From: Galerina marginata
Taxonomy: Eukaryota > Basidiomycota > Agaricomycetes > Agaricales > Galerinaceae
Assembly (NCBI GenBank): GCA_023014335.1
Contig: JAECYW010000024.1
Location: 682,001 to 746,000, forward strand
Reading direction: 5' to 3'
DNA: 64,000 nucleotides
Under the pieces are notes generated by a model. It saw nothing but the letters and a program-made list of their open reading frames with translations. It was not told the origin of the DNA and did not search any database. The position numbers and the translations under genes were made by a program. Every line of letters starts with the position of its first letter. Within the stretch, counting starts at the first letter, position 1. Below, piece after piece: positions 35,947 to 48,287 of the stretch.

Positions 35947-36631
35947 GACTAATTCTGGGTTTGGCGTCAGCCCAGGTTCTGGGAAGGGGTTTGTGGGGGT
36001 TCCTACAGGAGGTCTTTGAGCTTCTGATAAGACAATTTCAGAGACGACAATTTACCCCATTTTTATCGTGGCTTTTGTAGTCCGAATCACCTCCAACTCT
36101 GGAGCCCTGCATGAGATGGAAGACGCGAGCAGATAAGAGGCATTTTGCCTTCAGAAATAGAGTCTTGAACCCCACGCATCTATTCTGACCACATGCACAT
36201 GAGAATATTTGTGGTGGAAGAAAAGAACAAATGTTGAAATGACGAATTTCAACGAATTGCGATCAATGTGCGCTGGCACGTGACCAACCAGGGCTGCCTC
36301 AGCTAAAATCACATCGTTGAAAGAGGATAAACAGAGCACTGATGTGAACAGCACAAGAGTTCTAAGACGGTAGGCGAGAGACACAAACTTCTTGGTCAAG
36401 AAGCATACAAAGTAGGAGCCCAAGCATCTTCACGTAAAAACTCCACCTGGTCATGTTGGAGCACGCTCAACGTAGATCAGACCGTGAAAGGTGTTCTCAA
36501 GCTAGCCAAAGATAATTTCGATGTTCGATATAGGACAGGGTATAAGTGAATCATGGGAAAGCACGTTGCTGCCACGGTGGGTTGTGGGGGGCGACACAGC
36601 TAGGTCAATTTAAAGGCGTCCAGGATATTTC
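35947..36631. other. Intergenic, amidase promoter side
   Basis: This lies between the 3' end of the phosphatase-like gene and the 5' end of the amidase, both on the minus strand. Only short unsupported frames are present. The amidase promoter must lie here, but I see no clear box. Confidence 0.45.
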
Positions 36632-37762
36632 CTAAAGAATTTCCTGATGAAATGAGAATAATGGCTGAGAGAGTGCGCGTATGAGTTGTGATATTGGATA
36701 CAGGACCGAGAGACCCAACCTGAATGGCGGCTTGGAATTTAAAGCTCTTGCTTTCCCCGACCTTCTCAGCAACACCGCGGTTCCTGTGGGATTCGGAGCG
36801 GATATAGTTAAAGTGGTCGTATAATATAAATTGGATACGAGAGCGTCCCACTGCGATGAGGTAAGGCCCGTCGCACCCGTGGCGGGTGGCTGTATGGTAG
36901 AGGGGGTGAGAGAGGGATAACTGGCATGAGAAACGGGACCAACGGAAGGTACTCCGTTCTGAGTGGAGTCGGCAGTGGGAAAGTCGATCCCAGGACAATT
37001 TTGAGATGTCTGGGAGACGAAAATGCCGTTCCGCAGTGTGAAGATGGCGTCTGGTCTATATTGTAGTGTCAGTAGGAATTAAGATGTATCTCTGAGGACG
37101 ACTGACAGATCTCGAGGTAGATTACGCAAGCCAAATTCATCGCGAAGAGTTTTGAAGTGGTTTTCATCCTAGAATTCAATAGTTGTCAGATGGTAACTTG
37201 CAGTCCTTCGATTATATCTCCATCATTACCCAGACTAATAAAATGCCTTTGCTGCTGCTGGACGAAAATTTCAACATGAGCTGCTTTAAACAATGTTGCG
37301 ATGCTGTTTCTCGAGTAGAATCGCTATAAGTAGGATAGGCATAGTTAAATAAATCAATTCGCTATAATCAATAATAAAATAACATTACCAAGTCGTATCT
37401 ATAGGAAGACCAAGAGACTCAGCCACCGGCATCGCAGTTGGCAAGGTGGATTGGCAAGTGGACGTCTTCGAATCGGCGCTCTTGCAAGATATGATGAGAC
37501 CGATATCATATTGTGAATTTTGGCTGAACACCTATCGAGTAACATTCAGCACGATCCACGTTCAACCGTAAAAAAACACAGAGACCCTTGGTAGACAATC
37601 GGAAGCCCTCGCCAACCCAGTAGTAGACAGGTTACCAGAGGCAGGGTCAGTTTCCGCATTTCTAATGATATAAAGCGGATTCTGAACGAGTTGACCTGTC
37701 GCCCCAGTAGAAACGAAAGTGGTGATGCAGACAAAGAGTTTTACTAGGCCAAACATCGTCAA
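36632..37762 (-). CDS. Secreted histidine-phosphatase-superfamily-like protein, catalytic His replaced
   Basis: Five exons (37586-37762, 37389-37531, 37230-37323, 37107-37168, 36632-37055) join to 300 codons (299 residues). A signal peptide ends near ATG|Q at residue 23. The strand-1 motif reads YIIRNAETDP where active members have RHGE or RHAE, and GLARASDCLPRVF follows as in the basidiomycete family. KGILLVWDENHF corresponds to the later strand that normally carries the second His region, and FTLRNGIFVSQTSQNCPGID is the conserved C-terminal piece. Loss of the nucleophilic His suggests a non-catalytic or altered protein. The last ~70 residues are poorly supported; another splice form or frame may apply after about 36760. 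Confidence 0.7.
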
Positions 37763-38249
37763 GGGAGTTCAAAGGAGTGGATTTAGTTGGATTTCTTGAG
37801 CGCGGTTCGCTCCAGGAAAGCAGAAGCAACGGCCTTATATCAGGTGCGTCAAATTGATATCCTTCCAGAGGCTTGGCAGAGAAGTCGGAAGTTGTGCGGA
37901 CTGAGGATCGCGGAAATCCACATTGCTGAGATTGGTGAGACCGCCGCGTAGCAGTTTACAAGCGTATTTTACTGGCCACTGTATGCTATCATCCATGCCA
38001 TCTTCCTGAGACCTTGACAGTTGTAGATTGCCACAATGCGGCGATAATGAGGGTCGAAAGTCCTAGCCAATTGGTAGTTCGGGTCTCGTAAGCGGCAGAT
38101 TTTGGTTCTCTAACGCTGCAGTGATGTGGATAGGTGTTAGCTTTTGAGATTTGAGGCTTGTGGAGTTCTCCAGAGGGTGAATCGATTCCGGATTCGATTC
38201 GGGTACATTTTGAGCATCATGTGATGCTAAATCACGTGTAACATTCGCG

Positions 38250-38265
38250 ACGCGTCAGGACGCGT
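38250..38265. promoter_or_regulatory. Paired MluI cell-cycle-type boxes (ACGCGT)
   Basis: ACGCGT occurs at 38250-38255 and 38260-38265, as two GACGCGTC octamers spaced exactly 10 bp, with CACGTG nearby at 38233-38238. In fungi ACGCGT is the MBF (Mbp1/Swi6) site of G1/S genes. It sits about 50 bp before the ATG at 38313 and between divergently oriented genes. The function here is inferred. Confidence 0.4.
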
Positions 38266-38312
38266 CGTTTATTCATTTTGGATTTGCATATTGTTTATGT
38301 CCTCCCATCTTC

Positions 38313-39007
38313 ATGGACGTCACCCGTATCTTGAACTGGCTTCCAGATCTAGTTAGCTTACTAGAAATAGGCGAACTCGGTGTCCAAGCAGTTTCATTGA
38401 GTGCACGGGCACTTCAAGCAGCGTTAGACGAAGGCCGAAACCTCATGCCAGAGGTCTGCCAGTGCAAGTGGCCTATTCATTAGTATCCTTCTCTCAAACG
38501 AACGGCTAATCTCCCGAGAGGTCGACTTGGTTTCCATGATGGGTTATTTCGAAAAACCTTGACCTTCTCGGGATTGACGAGGTTCATGTGCTCGTTCCGT
38601 GGAGGAGGGATATACCATCTACCACCAAATATCCCTTTTTCGAGCACACCTTCCTTCACACACGGACCTTATTCTATCAACTGGATCTGACTGTGTTTCA
38701 GTCTGCATGGAACTCAAGCTCAAGCCCTGACGTTTCCACTGTATCTGCATCTCACTACAACATAGTCTATGAACCGTTAAACACACTTAGCGGATATCAT
38801 TTCCTGGACCTCGCATGGATTTTCCGACGAGGCGTCAAAGGGATTCTGTTTACCCGACGCTCAACGTTAGTCTTCGTACTGCGATGTATTGAATGGAGCT
38901 TACATGAAGATGGTGTCAATCGGTTGGAGAACGTCCGACTGTGGAACTCAATCACATCAGATCTGGAGTCGCACAACGAACGGACTTCAGAACTCTTCAA
39001 AAAATAA
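38313..39007 (+). other. Weak hypothetical gene or remnant
   Basis: A frame from the ATG at 38313 begins MDVTRILNWLPDLVSLLEIG and is Leu-rich with F-box-like spacing, but it stops after 56 codons near 38483. A second frame, 38588-39007 (139 codons), looks protein-like in composition (TLFYQLDLTVFQSAW near its start). I could not find a splice that joins them without a stop. Either an intron is missed or the gene is broken by frameshift. No family is recognised. Confidence 0.3.
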
Positions 39008-39169
39008 CGAAGATACGTGCGCCAAGAGACTATCAAATTCAAAGTGGCACGGATTTGTGTTTGTTTGTCACAATTTTATCTTGAACCGCATCGGTCATGA
39101 TCTGACATCATGCGCAACAGACTAGGCTTTATCCAGTCCACCCTTGAACCTCTTGAATATCATTCCTAA

Positions 39170-40798
39170 ATGATTCTTGGCAGCATTATAACTCCGTCAG
39201 AAACGGCAGCATACCTCAGGACACTGCCTGCGATCCGAGAACGTTGTGGTCGCGTTCATGAGCTGGGCAAGACAGGCCAACTCCAATACTTCGAGTACCA
39301 CCCAGAAAAGGAGATAGATGTCGCTAAATTCTGTGTAGATCTCATGAAGGTAAGTTCAAGTGATACGTTATCGTGAATTAAAACTAAAACACTTGGATCT
39401 AGCGAGATTACGCTGAAGACTTCGCCAATGTACGTTGCGAACAAAAACGTATCCATCAAACTGATCTGAAAGGTAGATCAACCCACACGGGCGATGGCGA
39501 CATCTTGACTCAGGTGTCGAACGCGTTCAGCCCTTAATTGCGAAGTGGGCTGCGCAACCGAATCCACCTGACTTAAAGGAGCAGGCTCGAAGGACGATCG
39601 ATCTCTTCGTCGTCTCCGTGTTGCTAGATGCTGGTGCTGGGAATGCTTGGAAATATACGGAACCTAACACTGGCCTGACCTTCTCTCGATCAGAAGGTTT
39701 AGGTGTTGCAAGTGTTCATATGTTTGAATCTGGCCTGTTCTCGAGCGATTCCGATCAACCTTACAGGGTAGATGGTTTGTCTACAGTTCGCCATTTCGTT
39801 TTTCACGTTATCAATTAACACGTCGTTGTAGCTGCTGGGTTAGAGAAAGTGACTTCGGACAAAACGGCGGCAGCCATGCAAGTGAGCAATTCCAATCCCA
39901 TGGTTGGGATTGACGGTCGCACCTCCTTGTTGTTCAACCTCAGCAAAGCTCTGAAAGCCAGCCCTGAGTTCTTTGGCGTTGATGGGCGTCCTGGAAACCT
40001 CGTTGGTAATTAACCCTCCGTCTCTCTCGAGTCTTTTCTCATCCTTGACATAGATTTCCTTGAGGTCGAGTCCAAGCTAGAAGACGATACACGCGTAGTC
40101 CCCATAGCGGCGTTATGGCAAGCTCTGGTGGATGGTTTAAATCCTATCTGGCCATCGCGCATCTCTCTAGGAGGCGTCTCTCTTGGTGATGTATGGCCAT
40201 GCCCATCTCTCAAAGCCACAATTGCCAATCCCGTGGAAGGCGACGACCTGGTCCCTTTCCACAAACTTACAATGTGGTTAACCTACAGTCTCGTCGAAGT
40301 GCTCGAAAAGAACCTCAAATGGCGTATATACGGGCTCGAAGACATGACTGGCCTTCCAGAGTACAGGAACGGTATGTCACCTTAATAAAAAACACCTTTC
40401 GCGACTGAAAAATGGCGGAACAGGAGGACTGCTAGTCGATTTCGGTGTCTTGACCCTCAAGCCCGATGCTCTTCCAAAGGACCCAAAGTCTGGCCTCCCC
40501 CACGCTCTCCCATCTCACCCAGCGATTGTCGAATGGCGCGCGATGACGGTTATTGAACTGTGAGTCCGTTGAGTATATATCTGACGGTAATAATCAAACC
40601 AACGCCCACCCCGATGCTCACAGAGATCGAATCGCCGACCTTATACGTTCAGAACTCGGACTGAGCGAAACGCAGCTTAGTCTCGCGCAAGTATTGGAAG
40701 GCGCAACATGGAAAGGGGGACGTGAAATCGCAAAAATCAAACGTCCCGAGACAGGCGGGCCTCCTATTGAAATCGAGAGTGACGGTACAGTATTCTAA
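39170..40798 (+). CDS. URC4: Urc4-like uracil catabolism protein (DUF1688 family)
   Basis: Seven exons (39170-39349, 39403-39429, 39477-39774, 39832-40005, 40054-40371, 40424-40559, 40624-40798) join to 436 codons (435 residues), close to the usual family length. Family hallmarks in order are LPAIRERCGRVHELGKTGQL near the start, PHGRWRHLDSGVERV, VVSVLLDAGAGNAWKYTE, RSEGLGVASVHMFESGLF, GIDGRTSLL, and LGDVWPC in the C-terminal half. The protein is needed for the URC route of uracil degradation in yeasts; its exact reaction is not settled. Exon 2 has only 27 nt. The amidase and phosphatase-like genes lie nearby, but I see no other URC gene. Confidence 0.9.
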
Positions 40799-43650
40799 AT
40801 ACACGACGAAGGAACGAGTCATTGATGGCGATGACGCGAAATTCATGCAAAGTCCAATTTTTATAAGCAGTGTTCTGCGGCCTGCCAGCACGATCGGTGA
40901 ATTTCTGTGACTCCCAAGTATCCTTTCTTCCTACTCACATGATCTGCTTCTCGTATTTATCGTTTCTCGCACCCTTTGACAGTAGCAAAGCACTCCTGAT
41001 CAGGCATCGATCAGGACTTGGCTCCTCACGGAAAAAATTCTGTGTTTTTTTAAAAAAAATGCTCATCGCTCACCAGGTGCTTGTTTCTCCTTTCAGCTCC
41101 ACTGCGTTATCTTGAAGCGATTCTTGAACGAAAGGCGGCGTTTTATTTTACTTCCTGATGTCTGGACTTGCACAGCACGGAGTAGAACAACGATTTCGCC
41201 CCTATATCGTATCAGCGAATTCACCGCCTGACACGTCGGCAGAATTTAATTGCTCCGACCCAATACGTCCCATGATTCAGCGAAGTCAGTGCTGAATATT
41301 CTCCATCTGCTTAAAATGCTTATACAAGCTCCGCCGGGAGCTAGCCTCGATCTAATGCTTCCGCGCCGAGAATGGGCAGCAGATCCTCAGAATGGAAACG
41401 CGGAGAATTGACTTGTATCCCAACGGGCTTCTTAGGGTTTTCTTCTCTCAAGCAATTTGCGGGGAAAAACCTGGGGAAATTATGCATCTCTCCACGATGT
41501 TGCGGATGACGTCGCTCAGAGACGATGTTTAATTATCCGTGGAAATTGCGAACAGAATTCTCGTCAACTGCGAAAGTTACTGTTCACGGTTTGCTGTCAT
41601 AAAGACGTTTGCAATCTTTTGCAATCGATTCAAATTGAACCAAGTTTCTTTTGTTGAAGGATAAATTGTAGGGTATGTATAAGGTTGCGGTTGGCGTTTT
41701 GATTTCGAAATTGAACGATTTGATATTCAAATCGTAATCATCATCGTCTCGAATCTGGAGAAGACAATAATCTGGAAGAGTTCCGGCCACCCTGTCAATC
41801 GGTGAAATATCCATGCTCGTTCTTGAATCGATCAGTTGGAGAACAGCACGCTAACTCAATGTCACAGCGTGTAGCAAGAGATATCCCGAGAACATGTTGG
41901 TTTTGCTTAGCCGCCAAGAGTTTTAATGCACCTGACTGCCAACGGAATAACCTTGAGATATGAGAGGAGACCAGCGTCACACGGGATCAACCTGCTCCAG
42001 TTCTGTATACAGGATAACATTTCAAGTTTCTGTGTTCTCAGGTAAGGGTTAGGGGCACTGTCACGTATCCGCAATTCGTGGACGAATGTTTATGGAGGTC
42101 ATAGAACTGGCTGACTGCAGACAACGAGCCTTGCAACGAGCGCTGAGCCGGAGGACCGGGTACAAGGGAGCCGAGACGGCCCGAGAGCAACTTTGGGCTG
42201 CGCCACATGATTGTCCTCTTGGGTTCAACGACCCAGAAAATGTGTTGAAGTCATGAAACGGCCAATGATGCCGATTTCCTATTTTACTAAATCGAAGATT
42301 AAAAATTGTATTCATCTGCTATATTCGTTTCTTCAAAACTCGAAGAGACGGACTCGTCAGACGGCTTGATTGCCTTTGATGAGCCTTTGAAGACTATATA
42401 ATAGATTGTCCACTGGACTCGATTAGTCTGTACAGGACAGTGGGTTGGGGAGCGAGCCTGGAGCGACTGAAATTGTTGCTGGTTTAGTCCCGTAGAGCGG
42501 CTCCGGTGCATTAATGTTCAGCCGGTCCGAAAAAAGATGTCGAAAGATAAAAAGCTTAAAATGGGTGAAGGATTATCGATTAACACGAGCATGTCATTGC
42601 AAGATCTGTATCAAATGCGTCCTACCCAAAAAACTGCGTTAATCTGCGTTCAAATATAAAATTGAGCGTAAAGCAAATTCCATAATGGTACTTCAATTTT
42701 CAGACGTCGAAACTTTCGGGCTTCTAGTCATTGAGGAAAATGTTCTTCTTTATCCGAGTCCCAGTAATGTGTATAAAACATTTTGTTATAGCTGCTATAA
42801 GGCAGGTCGATGTATATGTGTCACTTGCAAGCTGTCGCGGTGATTTCTTGGCAAGAAAAGCTGGAAAATTCAAGGGGCGGTTCAAGACGTGCTCTAAATT
42901 TAAACCATGCACCGTCCGGCCCCCGATAGAAATTTGGGATGCACATACTAAGTTTCTCCAAATGAGCAGCGATTTTGGAACAAAAAATAAGCCTTGTTCT
43001 TGTGCGCTAATGTTGGGTTTATCGGATTGGTTGTTTCCAACTGCGTATAATATGTTGTATGTCAGACCTAGGATAGGTCTCCATGTTCAGCTAAAATTAG
43101 ATCCCGATGGGCTTGAAGTGGCAACCTATTTTTGGAATGTATCAATTTATTTGCAGGGGAACTGGCCTGCGCCGAAGTCGACAAAGCCAAACTTGTGCGT
43201 TTTCAATATCTACGGCGTGGAAAGCGGACGGGACTCCCAAAACTAACAGGCTTCACCGACAGAATTCACTCAACGTGTGTTTTGCGTCGGAAGGCTTTCA
43301 ATAAACGTATCGAGCAGGTTCGTTTAATCAGGTGTATTTGGGCGATTTCAACGTCACTCACCTTCCGGAATTTCCAACGACTACACTGTTTTAGTTACCG
43401 CGTTTACTTCGGGTTTATTTTGGAATGTCATACGGCTCAGGCTGCAGGAAAATATTCAGTTTTGGCATAGGCAAGGCATCACGGGCTGGTTCATTGGCGA
43501 CAACACACCTCGCTTGTGCAGACGATTCTATGGCTAACAATCGGGATCGTGACCTGCATTTGTCTCTTGGGTACCTTCCGAGAAGTCGCCAACGAATATT
43601 TCTCATGGCATATTGGGATGTCTGGTATTCTCTATCTGAATACACCCTCC
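40799..43650. other. Intergenic, 2.9 kb, no gene recognised
   Basis: Short frames only, including 42731-43246 (171 codons, no motif). The last ~300 bp resemble the upstream region of the other CBM1-bearing GH7 genes, for example a GTTTACTTCGGG block near 43402. Confidence 0.45.
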
Positions 43651-43654
43651 CCAG

Positions 43655-43771
43655 TCCCGGATATTTTCCGTTCGTCCTTGTATATAACCAAGGATTCAAA
43701 GCTTCATACGATGCATCAGTTCAACGACTGCACAATACTACTACTAGGCTTCTGGCACTCTTGCATCTACG
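43655..43771 (+). promoter_or_regulatory. GH7 gene 1 core promoter
   Basis: CCCGGATATTTTCCGTTC is followed by TATATAA at 43681-43687 and a 20-bp block CATCAGTTCAACGACTGCAC at 43714-43733. The same order, and the identical 20-mer, precede genes 3 and 4. The ATG is about 85 bp after the TATA box. Confidence 0.7.
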
Positions 43772-45423
43772 ATGTTTAACAAAGCCGCTCTCATCGCCTT
43801 CTCGCTGGTCGCCATGGTGTGCGGCCAACAGGTCGGCACCCTCACCGCAGAAAACCACCCACCTCTGCCATGGTCAACTTGCACCAAGGCTGGTTGCACG
43901 AACCAAGCTGCCGGCGCTGTTGTACTCGACTCCAACTGGCGTTGGCTCCACAGCACGGCTGGCGCTACCAATTGCTACACAGGCAACACCTGGGACGCCA
44001 CACTTTGCCCCGATGCCACCACTTGTGCGAAGAACTGCGCGCTCGATGGTGCCGACTACTCCGGTACCTACGGTATCACCACCAGCGGCAACGCCCTTAC
44101 CCTCAAATTCGTCACCACCAGTGCTCAAAAGAACATCGGATCGCGTGTTTACCTCATGAATAGCCCGACGCAGTATCAAATGTTCAAGCTTCTGAACCAG
44201 GAGTTCACCTTCGACGTCGATGTATCCAACCTTCCCTGCGGCCTCAACGGAGCACTATACTTCTCGCAAATGGACGCAGATGGTGGTTTGGCTAAGTACC
44301 CCACTAACAAGGCCGGGGCGAAGTACGGAACTGGATACTGTGACTCACAATGCCCTCGAGACATAAAGTTCATCAACGGACAAGTAAGTTCGAACATATA
44401 AGTCTTTTACTTAAATTTGATTCTTATTTTAAATAGGCAAATTCCGCTGGCTGGACACCATCGCCGAACGACGTCAATGCCGGAACTGGCCCGTTCGGAA
44501 CCTGCTGCAATGAGATGGATGTCTGGGAAGCAAACAACAACGCCGCCGCCTTCACCCCTCACCCTTGCACCGTCAGCGGCCAGACGCGCTGCACCGGAGA
44601 TGCTTGCGGAACCACGAGCCGCTATGCCAGCGTCTGCGATCCCGATGGTTGCGATTTCAACTCCTTCCGCATGGGTGCCCCCAACTTCTACGGCGCTGGA
44701 AAGACCGTCGACACCACCAAGAAATTCACAGTTGTTACCCAATTTATCACCGACACCGGAACCGCCACTGGAACTCTCAAAGAAATCCGCCGCCTCTACG
44801 TCCAAAACGGTGTCGTTATCCAAAACTCCAAGGTCAATGTCCCAGGAATGTCCACAGCCTACGATTCGATCACCACCGCGTTCTGTAACGATCAGAAGAA
44901 GGCTTTCGGCGATACCACTGACTTCCAGACGAAGGGTGGACTCGCTAACATGTCCAAGGCTATGGCTTCCGGAATGGTTCTCGTCCTCTCCGTTTGGGAT
45001 GACCACGCGGTCAACATGCTCTGGCTCGACAGTGACTACCCCACCACTTCCCCAGCCACCGCCCCCGGTGTAGCTCGTGGATCATGCCCAACCAACTCCG
45101 GTGTGCCAACCACCATCGAAACCACTGAGGCCAACGCTTCCGTTACTTTCTCGAACATCAAATTCGGTGACATCGGCACAACCTACACTAACACTGTCAC
45201 TGGAGGTGGTGGTACTACCCCACCTTCTGGAACCACCACTGCCCCGGCCCCCGCTGGCACTGCGGCCAAATATGGTCAATGGTAAGCCATTTCTTCAACA
45301 TTTATGCAAAAATATATATCTAACATCTCACTCAGCGGTGGTATTGGATGGACTGGTCCTACTGCTTGCGCCGCAGGTTCAACCTGCCAGGTTTCCAACC
45401 CGTACTACAGTCAGTGCCTGTAA
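43772..45423 (+). CDS. GH7 cellobiohydrolase with CBM1, gene 1
   Basis: Exons 43772-44383, 44437-45281 and 45336-45423 join to 515 codons (514 residues). The signal peptide is [18 protein letters not shown], giving a mature N-terminus QQVGT. The GH7 core carries [11 protein letters not shown]; nucleophile and acid/base glutamates with the intervening Asp are E212, D214 and E217 in mature numbering, the same as Trichoderma Cel7A. The exo-type loop around [10 protein letters not shown] and PGVARGSCP favours a processive reducing-end cellobiohydrolase over an endoglucanase. A Gly/Thr/Pro linker leads to a CBM1 ([17 protein letters not shown] to YYSQCL) whose first Cys codon is split by intron 2. 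The product is extracellular. Confidence 0.96.
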
Positions 45424-46780
45424 AATCTCTGCGCTCGCTTTCAAAAAACGCTTCTTCTCTTTCGTCGCGAGCTTATATTTAAGGCGCTTTGCATGTAGAA
45501 TCAATGAATAATAGGACTGATTTTGTGATGCTGTGGCTTGAATTCCTATCCAAGCCTGTAACCGTTCTCAGCGCTTATCTAGCCTATAGGCAGCCGTCTC
45601 CAAAGATACTCAAAGTCAAGCCCGAATTCGAAGTTTCCGTTTTTAGACTATTGATTTGATCCGGAGGCTTCTTCGGCTTTTAGTTTTTGCTCAGTTTGCG
45701 TTCATATTAAGATCGTTTAATTATTTAACCGGCTGCTGGGAACCTTGGGCAAACCACGAGACTCCCTCAACTAAACATTTAAGCGAAAACTGAGCGTGAA
45801 CCGTCATCATTGGCCGTCATTTTAAGTGCACAGGCAGCCCTCCTAGACAGACCATGATACAGGTGAAGTCCGTTTATTCGAGATTGTCAAAAGCCGTGAA
45901 GAGGCCGTGCAATGGACACGATATAACCGCCTTTTTCTACTTCCTTCTCAACTTAAGTCGGTCGCCCGGTGCCCGAATACACACCATTGAAATGTCAGGG
46001 AAAGGTCAATAGTGATCGTTGAACATCAAATTTGCAGGTCAACCTTGATTTGACTCTTAATTTAGTCGTCTGTGAACGAGGCGCCAAGCCTTACTTGCGG
46101 GTGAAAAGTGTCACTGGGAACAATCAGAGCAACCTTCCCATACCGAAATCGATCCTATGTTTGATCCTTTTAAAATGACAAGTGAATTGATTTCCGGCAA
46201 AGTCGTAACTTCACTTAGAGCTCGGGATATGAACCTGGATAAAAGACGGCTAGATTCAATGTCGCGGACATTTGATCGTCTATTTTATGACACTTGGATT
46301 TCACGTTCTCATATCCAACTTGCTTGTTCTAGAAGATTTCTTCTTGAGGGGGGTAGACGATAAATACTAGTTCCACGGAGGGAAATTTTTTTCCCAAAGC
46401 TTTCTTGCGAATATCGTCTTCATCACTGGCATGGCACGGTTAGCGATCTATTAGTCGAAAGCTTGCTGTAACCCGGATGAACTGTTTAATGCTCTTTGGG
46501 GCGGCTGATGATCTCCTCATGGCTTTCTACCAAACAAACTCAGTAAGAAGCATGGCTGGACCGACATTGCAAGCCTATTTCTCGAGTCCACATGACTAAA
46601 ATTAGCAGTCAGGTGAGATTTTAAATTGACGATTGGAAGATGCCAAGCGCACATTTATGCCAGCCGACAGTCCGAAATGTTTCCAACTTGAAAAATGGGA
46701 TGGTTTGTGAAGGCCAGAGTGGAGACGCAAGTACACATTGAAAGCGAACTTTTGCAGTATCGTCGGATTATCCAGAGATG
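45424..46780. other. Intergenic between GH7 genes 1 and 2
   Basis: No supported frame. It contains TTAACCGGCTGCTGGGAAC at 45725-45743, an exact 19-bp match to the repeat at 153-171 in the tandem array. Confidence 0.5.
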
Positions 46781-46788
46781 GAGAAGCG

Positions 46789-46795
46789 TATAAAA
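46789..46795 (+). promoter_or_regulatory. TATA box of GH7 gene 2
   Basis: TATAAAA lies 55 bp before the ATG. The conserved block shared by the other three GH7 promoters is absent here. Confidence 0.55.
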
Positions 46796-46849
46796 GTGGG
46801 GCAACATTCAGAGCAATCTCCAGTACATTTCGTTCAACAAATTTTGGCA

Positions 46850-48287
46850 ATGTTCCCAAGGCTCGCTCTCATCTCCTTCGCTCTCATCTCTGTAGTACAT
46901 TGCCAATTAGTTGGTACGTACCAAGCGGAGACGCACCCCACGCTCAGCTGGCAAAAATGCACCAAAAGCGGTTGTACCACTACGGCCGGTAGCGTCGTCC
47001 TCGACTCCAATTGGCGCTGGGTGCACAGCAAGAGTGGCTACAACAATTGCTACACCGGTAACACCTGGGATACCACTCTCTGTCCCGATAACCAAAGCTG
47101 CGCAACCAACTGTGCTCTTGAAGGAGCCGATTATCCAGGCACTTATGGTATCTCGACCAGCGGGAATGCGCTTACGCTGAAGTTCATCCAGAACAACAGC
47201 AACGGAAAGAACATCGGCTCGCGGGTCTACCTCTTGGCGAGCGACACCAAGTACCAGATGTTCAAGGTCCTCAACCAGGAGTTCAGCTTCGATGTCGATG
47301 TTTCCCAGCTCCCTTGTGGTCTCAACGGTGCGCTTTACTTTTCGCAGATGGACGAGGACGGAGGCATGGCGAGGTTCACCACCAACAAGGCTGGGGCCAA
47401 GTACGGTACCGGATATTGCGATTCTCAGTGCCCCAGAGATATCAAGTTCATTAATGGACAGGTGCGTTTCCGATATAGTCTTTACCACGTACTTTGAAAT
47501 TGAGAAAACCTTTACACAGGCCAACGCCGAAGGATGGAAGGCTGCAAGCAACGACGCCAACGCGGGTACTGGAAATTACGGCACTTGCTGCAACGAGATG
47601 GACGTATGGGAGGCCAATTCAATTTCCGCTGCTTATACCCCTCATCCCTGCGACGGAACACAGCAATCGCGCTGCAGCGGTACCGCTTGCGGAGGAGACA
47701 CTAATCGCTACGGAAGCTCTTGCGACCCAGATGGCTGCGACTTCAACTCTTTCCGTATGGGCGACCAATCTTTCTACGGACCAGGACTGAAAGTCAATAC
47801 GAAGACGAAATTCACAGTAGTAACCCAGTTTATCACCACCACCGGTACCGCCACAGGTACTCTCAAGGAGATCCGCCGCCTCTATGTCCAGGGCGGAAAG
47901 GTTATTCAGAACTCCAAGGTCAATGTTGTCGGCATGTCCACAAGCTATGATTCGATCACCGCCCAGTACTGCACGGACGCTAAGAAGGCCTTCGGGGATA
48001 CCGACAGTTTCGGCCAGCACGGCGGTTTGGGGGGTATCTCCAAGTCAATGGCGGTAGGTATGGTCCTCGTGCTCAGTGTTTGGGACGACCACACCGCGAA
48101 TATGCTCTGGCTCGACAGCAACTACCCCACCACTTCGAGCACCACCAAGGCGGGTGTTGCTCGTGGGACGTGCGCTACCACCTCTGGAGTGCCTGCCGAT
48201 GTCGAGGCATCTGCTGCGAACGCCCAAGTCATCTATTCAAACATCAAGTTCGGCGATATTGGCACGACTTATACCGGAACCGCCTAA
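46850..48287 (+). CDS. GH7 cellobiohydrolase without CBM1, gene 2
   Basis: Exons 46850-47461 and 47520-48287 join to 460 codons (459 residues). The signal peptide ends VVHC before QLVGTYQAE. The core keeps [11 protein letters not shown] with catalytic E212/D214/E217 in mature numbering, and the exo loop around [10 protein letters not shown]. The protein stops at [11 protein letters not shown], exactly where the linker starts in its neighbours, so linker, CBM1 and the second intron are absent. The first intron is at the identical position. The core is clearly more diverged from genes 1, 3 and 4 than those are from each other. It is probably suited to amorphous or soluble cello-oligomers, or works alongside the CBM forms. 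Confidence 0.95.

Noticed and set aside
42731..43246. 171-codon plus-strand frame upstream of GH7 gene 1
   Set aside because: No motif, unusual composition and partial overlap with sequence resembling GH7 upstream regions.
44407..45006. 199-codon minus-strand frame inside GH7 gene 1
   Set aside because: Shadow of the GH7 exon 2 on the opposite strand, repeated in the other GH7 genes for the same reason.
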